Source: an uncultured Verrucomicrobiota bacterium (GTDB taxonomy: Bacteria > Verrucomicrobiota > Kiritimatiellia > RFP12 > UBA1067). Taken from it: 39,392 bases of DNA. Both the position numbers and the translations under genes were made by a program. The stretch is from contig CAMAHK010000012.1 in NCBI GenBank assembly GCA_945834475.1, positions 1-39,392 of the forward strand, in the 5' to 3' direction. The notes under the pieces are model-generated. The model had not been told where the DNA came from. It saw only the letters and a program-made list of their open reading frames with translations, and made no database searches. This document shows, in pieces, positions 1 to 8,917 of this stretch. Each line of letters starts with the position of its first letter. The first letter of the stretch is position 1.

Positions 1-12
1 CTATTGTATTTC

Positions 13-1950
13 TCATTGCCTTAGTTTCCATGTGCATTCATCGGATAGATTTGAAGCGGTTACGCGTATGCGGTTTGCGCCGGGCTTAAGGGAAACGCCG
101 CGGAACACGACGGCGTTGATTTCATCCGGCGCTGCCGTTGCAATCTCCGCGCCGTTGACTTCAAGCTTCACCGCGCCGACATTCGAGAACGCGACTACAT
201 CGGCAACGGAATTTGTCGTCGAAGCCATGCGCTTGCCGCAGAGATGGAGCATCGGCTCGGGATTCCAGTTTGCCTTGTAGAAGAAGTAGGCGTCCTTTGG
301 CGTAGTTCGGTCCTGCGTGACGAGTCCCTTGTCGTTCACGCCCGCACAATCTCCTTCGTGCCGCGAATCGGATGCACAGTCGAACATCTGCCATGCGAAC
401 GAGCCCCACAGCTTCTCGTGCGCGGCAATGTCGCGGTAGCAGTCCATGTGGACCTTCGTCAGCACCTCTTCGTTGTGGACGAGTGCGTAGGGTCCGTGGT
501 GCACCGACGGATTCTCGTGGTGGTAGACGGAACCTCCGCCGCCGTATTCGGAAATCGCCAGCGTCGTGAGGTTGTTGACTTTCGCGAAGTCGTCCACCTC
601 CGCCTTCATGGATCCCTCGAAATACCAGCCGGGGTATGTGTTGAGGCACACGTACTGAAGCGCGTTCAGCTTGCGCCGCCACCGCATGTTCGACGCGGCG
701 ACCACGGGACGCGACGGATCCTGCGCCTTGGTCTCGGCGACGAGCTTCGCCACCGGCTCCACCCAGACTTCCTCCTCGGGGACCAGGTGTCCGTCGCCCT
801 GCCTCTCGCAGTTATTGTAGAGCTCGTTCCACATCCCCCACCAGCAGACGCTCGGATGGTTGCGCCGCTGGGCAATCATCTCGCGAAGCATCGTCAGCGC
901 GTTTTCCGTAAACGCTGTGTCCGAGCTGATTCGGTCGACAACGGGAATCTCGCTCCAGACCATCAATCCGTGCTTGTCGCACGCGTCAAGGAACGTCCTG
1001 CTCTGCGGATAGTGGCAAAGCCGTGCGCCGTCCGCGCCCATTGCGCGGATAAGCCGCACGTCGCGCTCTTCCTGCGCGGGCGAGACCTCCCATCCCATGC
1101 CCGCAAGGTCCTGGTGCCGGTTGACGCCGCGCACCTTGCGCTTCACTCCGTTCAGGTAGAAGCCGCCCGCGCGCAGCTCTGCCGTGCGAAAGCCAAAAGT
1201 CTCCTCGACCGCGTCGCTCCACTCGCCCTTCCGCACCGTCACGCGAACCGTGTAGAGCTGCGGAGTTTCAGGCGACCAGAGGATTGGCGACGCAATGCTC
1301 TTCGGCGACCAGTCTATTGTCGCGTCGTCCGCGCCAGAGACATCCGCCTCGACGCGGACCATCCCATTGGTCTCCGCAAAGACACGCACGCCTGATGCGC
1401 CGTCTATCGTTGGGTCGATGCACACGGGGTCGGTTTCGACGAGCCAAACCGAACGATAGAGTCCGCCGCACATCGAGAAGTCGCCCGAAGCCGGGGGTAT
1501 CGCCGGATCGTATTCGTTGGAAACCTCTACCTCCAGTTTGTTTCCGGTGGACCTGAGAACATCCGTCACCTCGAAGCAGAAAGCCGTGAACGCGCCCTTG
1601 TGCGTTCCGACGGCAACGCCGTTTACGCGCACCGTCGCGACCTGCGACGCACCCTCGCAGCGGAGGAAGTAGCGCCGCCCCGGCATGGCGTCAGGAAGAG
1701 CCCTTGAATAGACGCCCTTCCTCCGGGCGTAGCTTGGGGACGAAACGGAAGAATCCCCGCGCGGCGCGTCGAGTCCCTTCGGCCATCCGTCGGACGCGTC
1801 GAGCTTGTTCCAGCTGTTCGGCACGAGGACGGGCAGCCCGTCAAGCGTCCAGTCGTTCCCGTCGAGCGGCGTTACGACTCGGCCGGCATGTGCTTCCCGG
1901 ACGGCTAACGCGAATGCAAGCGCCAATGCGGCTATGTACAGTGTTTTCAT
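13..1950 (-). CDS. Secreted glycoside hydrolase family 2 protein (beta-galactosidase type)
   Basis: GH2 enzymes are retaining exo-glycosidases that remove beta-linked galactose, glucuronate, mannose or related sugars. I place the start at the ATG at 1950, not the ORF-track start at 2100, because MKTLYIAALALAFALA...AHA is a clean signal peptide and the preceding 50 residues are not protein-like. The product is 645 aa. A jelly-roll sugar-binding domain (about 30-170) and an immunoglobulin-like domain (about 180-260) lead into the TIM barrel. The barrel shows RGVNRHQD near 274, the acid/base Glu in WGMWNELYNN (about E376) and the nucleophile Glu in AISEYGGGG (about E468). The protein ends soon after the barrel with one small beta domain, shorter than the 1000-aa LacZ class. 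It is the last gene of the left unit. The family is certain; the sugar specificity cannot be read from sequence. Confidence 0.9.
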   Translation of the reverse strand: MKTLYIAALALAFALAVREAHAGRVVTPLDGNDWTLDGLPVLVPNSWNKLDASDGWPKGLDAPRGDSSVSSPSYARRKGVYSRALPDAMPGRRYFLRCEGASQVATVRVNGVAVGTHKGAFTAFCFEVTDVLRSTGNKLEVEVSNEYDPAIPPASGDFSMCGGLYRSVWLVETDPVCIDPTIDGASGVRVFAETNGMVRVEADVSGADDATIDWSPKSIASPILWSPETPQLYTVRVTVRKGEWSDAVEETFGFRTAELRAGGFYLNGVKRKVRGVNRHQDLAGMGWEVSPAQEERDVRLIRAMGADGARLCHYPQSRTFLDACDKHGLMVWSEIPVVDRISSDTAFTENALTMLREMIAQRRNHPSVCWWGMWNELYNNCERQGDGHLVPEEEVWVEPVAKLVAETKAQDPSRPVVAASNMRWRRKLNALQYVCLNTYPGWYFEGSMKAEVDDFAKVNNLTTLAISEYGGGGSVYHHENPSVHHGPYALVHNEEVLTKVHMDCYRDIAAHEKLWGSFAWQMFDCASDSRHEGDCAGVNDKGLVTQDRTTPKDAYFFYKANWNPEPMLHLCGKRMASTTNSVADVVAFSNVGAVKLEVNGAEIATAAPDEINAVVFRGVSLKPGANRIRVTASNLSDECTWKLRQ

Positions 1951-1958
1951 ACGCGGAG

Positions 1959-1964
1959 ATTTTA
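1959..1964 (-). promoter_or_regulatory. Candidate -10 box (TAAAAT) 8 nt before the GH2 start
   Basis: On the minus strand, TAAAAT is followed by 8 nt and then the ATG at 1950. There is no Shine-Dalgarno sequence in between, so a 5' leader of 0-2 nt is implied. The CC-N4-GG operator seen at other promoters here is not convincing at the expected position (about 1996). Confidence 0.45.
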
Positions 1965-2023
1965 GCAAAATTCCGCGCTCGACGGCGGATAGACGCCCGC
2001 CGCGCCGATGTCGTCCCAGAAAT

Positions 2024-2128
2024 TCACCGCACCTCATGCAGCGGGGCATCGACGCGGAAATAATCGAAATCCGCAAGACCACCCACCTCCTTTGTCGCAT
2101 AGTTATGGCAATTTACTATGGCAATCAA
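2024..2128 (-). pseudogene. Remnant of a GH43 C-terminal domain
   Basis: A minus-strand frame without a start codon reads ...NYATKEVGGLADFDYFRVD... and stops with TGA at 2024. It matches the last residues of the GH43-associated C-terminal beta-sandwich seen in full elsewhere in this window (YATKSLGGWVDVDAF at 25.4 kb; VAGGFADFDGVAFK at 35.5 kb). Only about 34 codons remain, with no catalytic domain, so this is the 3' scrap of a deleted GH43 gene between GH97 and GH2. The ORF track missed it because it has no start codon. Confidence 0.65.
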
Positions 2129-2148
2129 GTCTGACCCTCCCCCACCCC

Positions 2149-2184
2149 GGTCAGTCAATACCGCTGGCGCGGTGTTGACTTGCC
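2149..2184 (-). repeat. Dispersed palindromic repeat, copy 1 (overlaps the GH97 3' end)
   Basis: A 36-bp inverted repeat with arms GGTCAGTCAATACCG and CGGTGTTGACTTGCC around the loop CTGGCG. A near-identical copy lies at 39327-39362. This copy encodes the last residues and the stop codon of the GH97 gene. It could act as a transcription-terminating or mRNA-protecting hairpin, or be a REP-like element. No T-run follows, so a classical intrinsic terminator is not supported. Confidence 0.6.
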
Positions 2185-4044
2185 AGCGGCTGCAAGCGTC
2201 CGCACGAATCCATCGGCGCGGGCGATCTTGATCTTCTCGCGCGTTCCGCCGGCGAAGGAGAGGTCGATCTCAGTCTCGACGTCTTCAGCCGCAACGCCCG
2301 CGACATACCACGTCTTTCCGCTGCGGCGCGCGATAACCGCGAACTTCCCGGGATAGCCCGCAACGTAGCGCGACTCGTCCCACACTGTTGGGACCTTCTT
2401 CATGAACTCGATGCTATCGCGCGGCGCGTCCGTCAGGTTGTTGGGGGTGAGCGCGAAGTTCTGCACCGGATTCTGGTATGTGACGGCAGTTGCGAGCTCG
2501 AAGCCGTCCGTCGTAATCCTCTTCACGCCCGACTTGTTGTCCGAGCGCAGGAACTTGTTGAGGAATACCGGACCGTACTCGGCGATCGCGAAGGCGTTGC
2601 GGCAAAACGGATGCGTCGCGGCCCACTGCGGCGTAGAGCCCATTCCCCAGTCGGAGAATTTCGCGTTCTCGCTCGCGAGAAGCGCCTCCGCGCCGACGAA
2701 GTTCGGATACATCCTCTCCCATCCGCGCGGCAGCGTGCAGCCGTGGACAATCACCTGTATGTGGTGCTTGTTGGCGATTTCGAAGAGCTCGCAGTACTTC
2801 GCGATGACGAACTGCTTGTCCCCGCCCCAGAAGTCGACCTTGACGCCGCGCACGCCCTTCGACGCGAGCCACGCCATCTCCTTCTCCGTCGACTCGCGCG
2901 TGTTGAACCTGTCCTTCGGCGTCTGCGGCGCGGCGTTCCAGTCTCCGTTCGAGTTATACCAGAGGTAGACCGCGACCTTCCTTTCCTTCGCATACGCGAG
3001 AAGCTCGTCAAACTCCTCCGCAGGGATGCGGTCCCAGAACGCGTCGATGAGGATGTGCTCCCACCCCATCTCCGCCGCGAGGTCAATGAACTTGCGCTGA
3101 TCCGCCGCGTTCATCGACGCGTCGTCCCACACGATCCAGCTCCACGAGCCGCGTCCGAACTTGTACGGCTTCTTCGGCGCGGGGACGACGGGCTTCACGA
3201 CGTCGTACGCGATCGTCGTCTCGACGATGGGCGCGAGCGAATCGCCGACCGTCAGCGTGCGCCACGGAGTCGAGGTCCTCGCCGCGCACTTAGGCTCCAC
3301 TGCGCCCTGCCCGCGCGCCTCGCCCGGCATCGGGAACGCAACGCGGAAGCATCCCTTCTCCCAGTCCGCAAGCCTGCAGCCGCAGTAGTTTCCGTCTGTC
3401 CCGGTTTCGGACACAAGCGCCCAGAGGTCCTTCGCCCCGCCATCGCCCGGGAGGCGCATCAGCATTGGAAACGTCCAGCCCTCGCCGTTGCCAGACTTGG
3501 TGCCGAGTTCTGCGTCGTAGACATACGTCTCCTCGTAGCTCGGCTTCGTCTGCGCGAAGCCCGTCATCGGCTTGGACTGCTGCGTCGCGAACATCTTCGC
3601 GCCTGACGCGAACGCGAAGCCCGTCGCCTCGCGGCGCACCGTAGTCGCCTTCTCGACGAAGTACCGGAACGCGAGGTCGTTCTTTCCGACACGCACCTCA
3701 AAGCCAAGCTTCGCGTTGTCCGCGAGCAGCGGCACAACGGCCATGTTCATTTCTACCTTGACCTTTGATCGCTTGCCCTGCGGCAGGGTGTACGCGTCAC
3801 GAAAGCATCTCTTCTTCCCCTCGCCAAGCTTCACGCCCTTCGTGAAGTCGCCGTATTCGGTTTCAAGTCCGAGTGGAGACCATTCCGCGACGGACCGTCC
3901 GTCGTACGCTGCGCTCCACTGCGGCACGCCGTTCTCCGCCCTGAGACGGAACTCTAGACGTCCGTCAGGCCCCTTCACCGCGACGTCCGCAGCTGCAACT
4001 CCCGCGGCAATCATGGCCAACGACAATACAAACGACTTTTTCAT
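2155..4044 (-). CDS. Secreted GH97 alpha-glycosidase, retaining (alpha-galactosidase-like) type
   Basis: GH97 enzymes remove alpha-linked glucose or galactose. The 629-aa product has a signal peptide (MKKSFVLSLAMIAAGVAAA), the GH97 N-terminal beta-super-sandwich (about 22-285), the (beta/alpha)8 barrel opening with KFGRGSWSWIVWDD (about 295-550) and a short C-terminal beta domain. The motif GVRGVKVDFWGGD places an Asp (about D404) where the retaining GH97 branch has its nucleophile; inverting SusB-like enzymes have Gly there. This points to the alpha-galactosidase-like branch, unlike the second GH97 in this window. The start is supported by GGAG 8 nt upstream of the ATG. It lies 24 nt after GH95 and is probably co-transcribed with it. 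Its last codons lie inside a dispersed palindromic repeat, so the tail STPRQRY may be acquired. Confidence 0.92.
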   Translation of the reverse strand: MKKSFVLSLAMIAAGVAAADVAVKGPDGRLEFRLRAENGVPQWSAAYDGRSVAEWSPLGLETEYGDFTKGVKLGEGKKRCFRDAYTLPQGKRSKVKVEMNMAVVPLLADNAKLGFEVRVGKNDLAFRYFVEKATTVRREATGFAFASGAKMFATQQSKPMTGFAQTKPSYEETYVYDAELGTKSGNGEGWTFPMLMRLPGDGGAKDLWALVSETGTDGNYCGCRLADWEKGCFRVAFPMPGEARGQGAVEPKCAARTSTPWRTLTVGDSLAPIVETTIAYDVVKPVVPAPKKPYKFGRGSWSWIVWDDASMNAADQRKFIDLAAEMGWEHILIDAFWDRIPAEEFDELLAYAKERKVAVYLWYNSNGDWNAAPQTPKDRFNTRESTEKEMAWLASKGVRGVKVDFWGGDKQFVIAKYCELFEIANKHHIQVIVHGCTLPRGWERMYPNFVGAEALLASENAKFSDWGMGSTPQWAATHPFCRNAFAIAEYGPVFLNKFLRSDNKSGVKRITTDGFELATAVTYQNPVQNFALTPNNLTDAPRDSIEFMKKVPTVWDESRYVAGYPGKFAVIARRSGKTWYVAGVAAEDVETEIDLSFAGGTREKIKIARADGFVRTLAAAGKSTPRQRY

Positions 4045-4068
4045 TTAGGCTTCTCCATTGTTATCCCG

Positions 4069-6456
4069 TCAATTATACACACCGGCATGCGGTCGATCGG
4101 CGTGGGGTCGTGTCGCTGACGAAGCCGAGGGCTGCGAAATCTTCGGACAGAGCGTCGCGCCGGGCTTCACATCGTATTCCGCGTCACGCCCGTTGATCCG
4201 CAGCTTCAGCCTGCCGCCGACGCCGGCCCTGACCGTGCAGGACGTCACCGCGCCGTTCTTCCACGCGAAGTCAACCGTCCAGCCGCCGCGGGCGCGGAAT
4301 CCCTTCGCCGAGCCGTTCGGCCAGGCGGACGGCAGGGCCGGCAGCAGCTCGACGAATCCGCGATGACTCTGCACGAGCATCTCGGCGATGCCGGCCGTGC
4401 ATCCGAAGTTGCCGTCGATCTGGAACGGCGGATGCGCATCGAAGAGATTCGGATACGTCCCGCCGTCACCATGCCGCACGCCGGCAGCACCGCCGAGCGG
4501 CGTAAGCTGATTGCGGATGAGCTTGAAGGCGTGGTCGCCGTCGAGAAGACGCGCCCAGAGGCACACGCGCCAACCCATCGCCCAGCCGGTCGAGACGTCG
4601 CCGCGCTTCTCGAGCGAGACACGCGCCGCGTTGAAGAACTCAGGGGTCTCGGGCGTGATCTGCGCGGACGGATAGAGCCCGTACAGGTGGGAGACGTGGC
4701 GGTGGGTGTCCCACGGCACATCGACGTCCTGACCCCACTCCTGCAGCTGACCCCAGTTGCCGACATGGTACGGTTCGAGCTGATCGATACGCTTCGCAAG
4801 ATGCGCGGCGTAGTCCGCGTCACGATCGAGAATGCGCGAAGAGGCGATGACCGCGTTCCAGACGTCGCGGACAATCGCCATATCCATCGTGCACGTGGCG
4901 TCAAGGCCATGCGGCCGCCCGTACGCCGCGTTCTCGGGAGAGTTCGACGGCGCGAAGGCCAGTCTTCCAGTCGCGGGATTGACGACGGCGAACGTGTCGT
5001 AGAACTCGGCCGCGCCCCTGAGCATCGGATAGGCCTGCGCCAGAAAGTCCTTGTCAAGCGTATAGAGATAGTGCTCCCACAGATGCGTCGATAGCCACCC
5101 GCCGCCAGAAGGCCACCAGCCGCACGCGAGATAGCTGTCAACCGGCCCGGCGATGCGCCAGATGTCGGTGTTGTGGTGGGTGACCCAACCCTTCGCGCCA
5201 TAGAGTTCCGCCGCCGCCTTCGCACCGGTCACGCTCAGCTCGCGGATCATCTTGAACAGCGGCTCGGAAAGCTCTGGCAAGTTGGTCGCCTCGCTCGGCC
5301 AGTAGTTCATCTCCGTGTTGATGTTCACGGTGTACTTCGAGCACCACGGCGGGGTCAGGCTGCGGTTCCACACCCCCTGGAGGTTGGCGGGCTGGGTTCC
5401 GGGCTGCGAACAGGAGATCAGGAGATAACGCCCGAAACGGAAGTAGAGCGCGGCGAAGTACGGATCGTCCGTCTTCGCGAAGTCGGCGAGACGGCGGTCT
5501 GTCGTCTTCTGCGGAAAGCGGTCCGGACCGAGATCGAGCGTGCAGCGGTCGGCCTGGGCGCGATAGGCCCTGCCGTGTTCGGCGAACAGCTTCCGCGTCC
5601 CCACGCCAGTCAGCTCGGCAAGGCGAGCTTGCGCCACCGCGTCCGCGTCGCCGGAGATGTCGTCGTACCGGCGGAAGCTCGTGCCGATGGAGACGAACAC
5701 GGTCGCCTTGGACGCATTGACAACGCGCAGCGCATCGCCCTCCGCGGAGACCGTTCCGTCGCATTCCGCGATCCTGACGAGGACGGTATAACGGACCTTG
5801 CCGGGAACGCCGTCCTTGTCGGACGTCACGCCGCGCAGCGCAAGCACGCCGTCCTCGACCTTCGTCACGGCATTGTCGTGCGCGCGCTTCAGCGACGCGC
5901 GGAACGACAGCGCGCCATTACTACCTGCGGAAAGACAGTACGCGAAGCCGCCCTTGCCAAGCGGCGTAAACGCCATGCGCTTGTGACGGATGCCCCCGGC
6001 GGAGAACGCGACGCGGGCGCAGGCGTCGTCGAGAGAGAGCGTGCGCAGGTACTTCTCCGCCGTATCGGCGAGCCCGTCGAAGTCGAGCTCGAGCGAACCG
6101 GGGAACTGGTAGTTCATGCCGTGGTTGAATGATCCCGGGAACGAATCTGGCTTCGCGTCATTGAGACGCCCCTCAAGAATCGCCTTGCGCACATCGTCAA
6201 GTCGCGCACGGAAGGCGGGATTCACATTGGAGTTTGGCGAGCCACTCCAGACGGTGTCCTCGTTCAAGTCGACGGTCTCGTGGGCCACGCCGCCCCAGAC
6301 CATCGCCCCGATCGAGCCCGAGCCGAGCGGCAGCGCCTCCTCCCAGATTCCGGCGGGAACTTCATACTTAAGTTCCCATCCGGCGGCCGACGCAGTTCCC
6401 ACAATCATAACGATTACGGGCAGAGCAAGAAGATTCAGGATATGATGTCTTTGCAT
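4069..6456 (-). CDS. Secreted GH95 alpha-L-fucosidase / alpha-L-galactosidase
   Basis: GH95 enzymes are inverting exo-enzymes that release alpha-1,2-L-fucose or L-galactose. The start is set at the ATG at 6456 (MQRHHILNLLALPVIVMIVG, signal peptide ending TASA); the track's 12 extra residues would overlap the promoter. The product is 795 aa, normal for the family. It shows the N-terminal GH95 signature (ALPLGSGSIGAMVWGG), NINTEMNYWP with the two Asn that activate water, HHNTDIWR, the acid Glu in NSPENAAYG and QIDGNFGCTAGIAE near the C-terminal part of the barrel. In complex xylan loci of Bacteroides, GH95 acts on L-galactose side chains, which would fit the rest of this locus; fucose is the alternative. 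It is preceded by a -10 box 6 nt from the ATG and followed after 24 nt by GH97. Confidence 0.93.
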   Translation of the reverse strand: MQRHHILNLLALPVIVMIVGTASAAGWELKYEVPAGIWEEALPLGSGSIGAMVWGGVAHETVDLNEDTVWSGSPNSNVNPAFRARLDDVRKAILEGRLNDAKPDSFPGSFNHGMNYQFPGSLELDFDGLADTAEKYLRTLSLDDACARVAFSAGGIRHKRMAFTPLGKGGFAYCLSAGSNGALSFRASLKRAHDNAVTKVEDGVLALRGVTSDKDGVPGKVRYTVLVRIAECDGTVSAEGDALRVVNASKATVFVSIGTSFRRYDDISGDADAVAQARLAELTGVGTRKLFAEHGRAYRAQADRCTLDLGPDRFPQKTTDRRLADFAKTDDPYFAALYFRFGRYLLISCSQPGTQPANLQGVWNRSLTPPWCSKYTVNINTEMNYWPSEATNLPELSEPLFKMIRELSVTGAKAAAELYGAKGWVTHHNTDIWRIAGPVDSYLACGWWPSGGGWLSTHLWEHYLYTLDKDFLAQAYPMLRGAAEFYDTFAVVNPATGRLAFAPSNSPENAAYGRPHGLDATCTMDMAIVRDVWNAVIASSRILDRDADYAAHLAKRIDQLEPYHVGNWGQLQEWGQDVDVPWDTHRHVSHLYGLYPSAQITPETPEFFNAARVSLEKRGDVSTGWAMGWRVCLWARLLDGDHAFKLIRNQLTPLGGAAGVRHGDGGTYPNLFDAHPPFQIDGNFGCTAGIAEMLVQSHRGFVELLPALPSAWPNGSAKGFRARGGWTVDFAWKNGAVTSCTVRAGVGGRLKLRINGRDAEYDVKPGATLCPKISQPSASSATRPHADRPHAGVYN

Positions 6457-6462
6457 GCCCAC

Positions 6463-6509
6463 ATTGTACCAAAGGAATCCCCTTCGGCTCAATCACACCA
6501 ATGGAGTAT
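6463..6509 (-). promoter_or_regulatory. Promoter and operator of GH95-GH97
   Basis: The -10 box TACAAT (6463-6468, minus strand) ends 6 nt before the ATG at 6456, so transcription would start at about the A of ATG (leaderless). On the plus strand the operator-like site ATCACACCAATGG (6492-6504) is centred about 35 bp from the -10 centre. No TTGACA-like -35 box lies between them. Confidence 0.65.
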
Positions 6510-6541
6510 TGCAGGGCCGACGAATGAAAGCGAAGAACCGC

Positions 6542-8800
6542 TTACTGCACCGCAACAGCGACTGGGCTGCCGTCGTAGCGGACCGTCTTCGAGCATGCGC
6601 CGCAGATGACACGGAACTCGCGCGTCTTCGCCATGCCGGAATAGGAACCGCGGCGCGCGCCGATCGTCAGCGTCTTCTTCGCGTCATCCCATTTTAGCGG
6701 AATCTCGCTGAACTCGCCCTTCTCGTACTGATAGCCGTCGCCAGCATCGTCGTACAGCGTGAACGATCCGTCCGCTCCAGGGAAGACCCTAATCTCGACA
6801 GCCGGATTCTTCACCTCGTCGACATACTGCATGACAGGACCCATCGGGACGATCGCGCCCGCCTTCGCGTAGAGCGGAATCGTGTCAAGCGAGACGTCCT
6901 CGGCAATCCACCTTCCGCCCTCGAAGACGCGTCCGTCGAAGAACGACGTCCATTTCGTCCCTGCCGGAAGATACACGCGCCTCTGGCCAGCGCGGTAGCG
7001 CACGACAGGCGCGGCCATCAGCTCGGTTCCGAAGAGGAACTGGTCCGAAACCTCCCACGTTCCGGGATCTGCGCGGTACTCTGCGAAGAGCGGGCGCATC
7101 ATCGTGCCGCCGTCCTTCGACACCCAGCGCGCGGTAGAGTAGAGATACGGCATGAAGCGGTAGCGGAGCTTCACTGCCTGAACCATCGCGTCGTACGCCG
7201 GCGTGCCCTTCTCGCCGAACTGCCATATCTCGCGCGGCGCGCCCGTGCCGTGGCTGCGGAAGATCGGATTAAACAGCGCATACTGCATCCAGCGAACGTT
7301 CAGCTCGATGAATTCGGGGCACTTGAGTATGCCGCCCGGGTATCCGCTGAAGTGCCACGGATGGAATCCGCCGATGTCGGTGTTGAAATTCGGATTGCCC
7401 GTGAGGCCGAAGCCGAGTCCTGCCGGAATCTGCTTCCTGAGCACCTCCCACTTCGAATCGACGTCACCCGACCATGTGTTCGCGCCGGTGCGCTGGAGCC
7501 CTGTGAAGCAGCTGCGCGTCATGATCGACACGCGGCGGCGTCCGTCCGGCTCGTCTGCGCGCTGGTGGTCGTAGATTCCGCCAACGGTCATGAGCGGAAA
7601 GAGGTTGCAGACGCGGCGGTAGCTGCCGAGGAAAGTCGGCGCGTCGAAGCTCTCCTTCGTGTGCGGCCAGTGGTCCGGCTCGGTGGAGTCCATCCACCAC
7701 GCGTCGATTCCGCAGTCAACGAGACGGCGCACGTACTTCCAGTAGAGATCGCGCGCGGCGGGGTTGAACGCGTCGTAGACAATCACGCCCTCGTCGCGCG
7801 GCCATGTCACGAAGTCCTTGAAGTACCAGCCGCGGTCCTTGAAGTCCTTGTTGGGCTTTGCGTTCGGACCGAAGTCAGGCCAGAACGAGATCATGAGCTT
7901 CGCATTGCGGTCGTGGACGGCCTTCACGCCCGCCTCGGGATTGTCCTTGAATCCGTCGGCGATGAAATCAAGCGCATTCCAGTTCTCGTTTCCGCCCCAG
8001 TACTGCCAGTCCTGCACGATGCAGTCCATCGGGATGTCGCGCTTTCGGTGCTCATCGACAATCTCCGCGAGCTGCGCCCAGCTTGTGTAGCGCTCGCGGC
8101 TCACATAGTAGCCGAGCGACCACTTCGGTAGCATCGGCACCTCACCGGAGAGCCAGCGTATCTGACGCACGACGCCATCCGAAGAGCCTCCGTACATGAA
8201 GTAGTAGTCGCTCGCGTCGCCTACCTCGCTCGTGTAGGACATGACTCCATTCAGCTCCTTGTATTCCGCGATGGACGAGTTGTCAATGAAGACTCCCCAT
8301 CCCTTGATGGACTGAAACACGGGAGAGTAGTCCTCGATGTTGTCCTGCAGAACCTTCTTCGTGATGCCGCGGCGGGAGATGGAATCCTCCTGCACGATGC
8401 CGAGTCCGTACACAGGCTCGTCGCCGTCCAGAAGCCACGCCTGGCGCACCGAGAAGCTGTTCTCGTCCGGATCGCCCTTCGCCCGCGGCGTGAAGGTCGT
8501 GTCCTCCTCTGCGAGAAGCGGAGTGCCGTCCGCCGCGGCAAATGCGACGCGCCCTTCCGCATCGACCGTGACGCGGAGCTTCGCCGAGGAATACGTCGCC
8601 GCACCGTCCTTTTCGGACTTCGCAACGGCCACCTTCTCAGGCTTTGCGGTGACGACATAGCTCTTCTCCGGCGACTTGCCGCCTTCCGGAATCTTGAGAA
8701 TCCTGACGATGTCGTCGCGCCAGAATTCGACCTTCACGTCCGTCGCGGCGCCTGCCGAGACGACTGCCGCGGTTACAACGGCCAACATTAGCGTCTTCAT
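6542..8800 (-). CDS. Secreted GH31 alpha-glycosidase (alpha-xylosidase type likely)
   Basis: GH31 enzymes are retaining alpha-glucosidases or alpha-xylosidases. The 752-aa product has a signal peptide (MKTLMLAVVTAAVVSAGA), an N-terminal galactose-mutarotase-like beta domain (to about 225) and the barrel. The nucleophile Asp is in DAWWMDSTEPD (about D371) and the acid/base Asp is in ANTWSGDVDS (about D446). Beta domains follow, with a DUF5110-like end (FTLYDDAGDGYQYEKG). WWMDSTEP resembles the WxDxTEP pattern of alpha-xylosidases, which fits a xylan or xyloglucan locus; alpha-glucosidase remains possible. The start is supported by AGGAG 7 nt upstream. The mRNA probably starts near 8863, giving a leader of about 63 nt, one of the few real leaders here. 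Confidence 0.92.
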   Translation of the reverse strand: MKTLMLAVVTAAVVSAGAATDVKVEFWRDDIVRILKIPEGGKSPEKSYVVTAKPEKVAVAKSEKDGAATYSSAKLRVTVDAEGRVAFAAADGTPLLAEEDTTFTPRAKGDPDENSFSVRQAWLLDGDEPVYGLGIVQEDSISRRGITKKVLQDNIEDYSPVFQSIKGWGVFIDNSSIAEYKELNGVMSYTSEVGDASDYYFMYGGSSDGVVRQIRWLSGEVPMLPKWSLGYYVSRERYTSWAQLAEIVDEHRKRDIPMDCIVQDWQYWGGNENWNALDFIADGFKDNPEAGVKAVHDRNAKLMISFWPDFGPNAKPNKDFKDRGWYFKDFVTWPRDEGVIVYDAFNPAARDLYWKYVRRLVDCGIDAWWMDSTEPDHWPHTKESFDAPTFLGSYRRVCNLFPLMTVGGIYDHQRADEPDGRRRVSIMTRSCFTGLQRTGANTWSGDVDSKWEVLRKQIPAGLGFGLTGNPNFNTDIGGFHPWHFSGYPGGILKCPEFIELNVRWMQYALFNPIFRSHGTGAPREIWQFGEKGTPAYDAMVQAVKLRYRFMPYLYSTARWVSKDGGTMMRPLFAEYRADPGTWEVSDQFLFGTELMAAPVVRYRAGQRRVYLPAGTKWTSFFDGRVFEGGRWIAEDVSLDTIPLYAKAGAIVPMGPVMQYVDEVKNPAVEIRVFPGADGSFTLYDDAGDGYQYEKGEFSEIPLKWDDAKKTLTIGARRGSYSGMAKTREFRVICGACSKTVRYDGSPVAVAVQ

Positions 8801-8869
8801 TCAATGCTCCTGTTTTCTTTTGCCACACGCGAGGTACGCAACATGTGCTATTCCTCGCAACTCAATCCT

Positions 8870-8915
8870 AGTATATCAAAGACGTTCACCAAAGCGATAT
8901 CACACAAAGGTATGA
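8870..8915 (-). promoter_or_regulatory. Promoter and operator of GH31
   Basis: The -10 box TATACT (8870-8875, minus strand) and the near-palindrome TCACACAAAGGTATGA (8900-8915, plus-strand reading) are exactly 35 bp apart centre to centre. The site is almost identical to the one at 17551-17566 before surface protein 1. It begins 3 bp from the end of the upstream GH5-GH43 gene. No -35 box is visible. Confidence 0.7.
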
Positions 8916-8917
8916 GA

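Noticed and set aside
1951-2100. 50-residue N-terminal extension of the first GH2
   Set aside because: It lies on the GH43 remnant and the -10 box; the downstream ATG starts a proper signal peptide.
4072-4077. Perfect TATAAT upstream of the first GH97
   Set aside because: It is the Tyr-Asn codons at the end of GH95, with no operator at the 35-bp position and only a 24-bp gap. Operon read-through is simpler.
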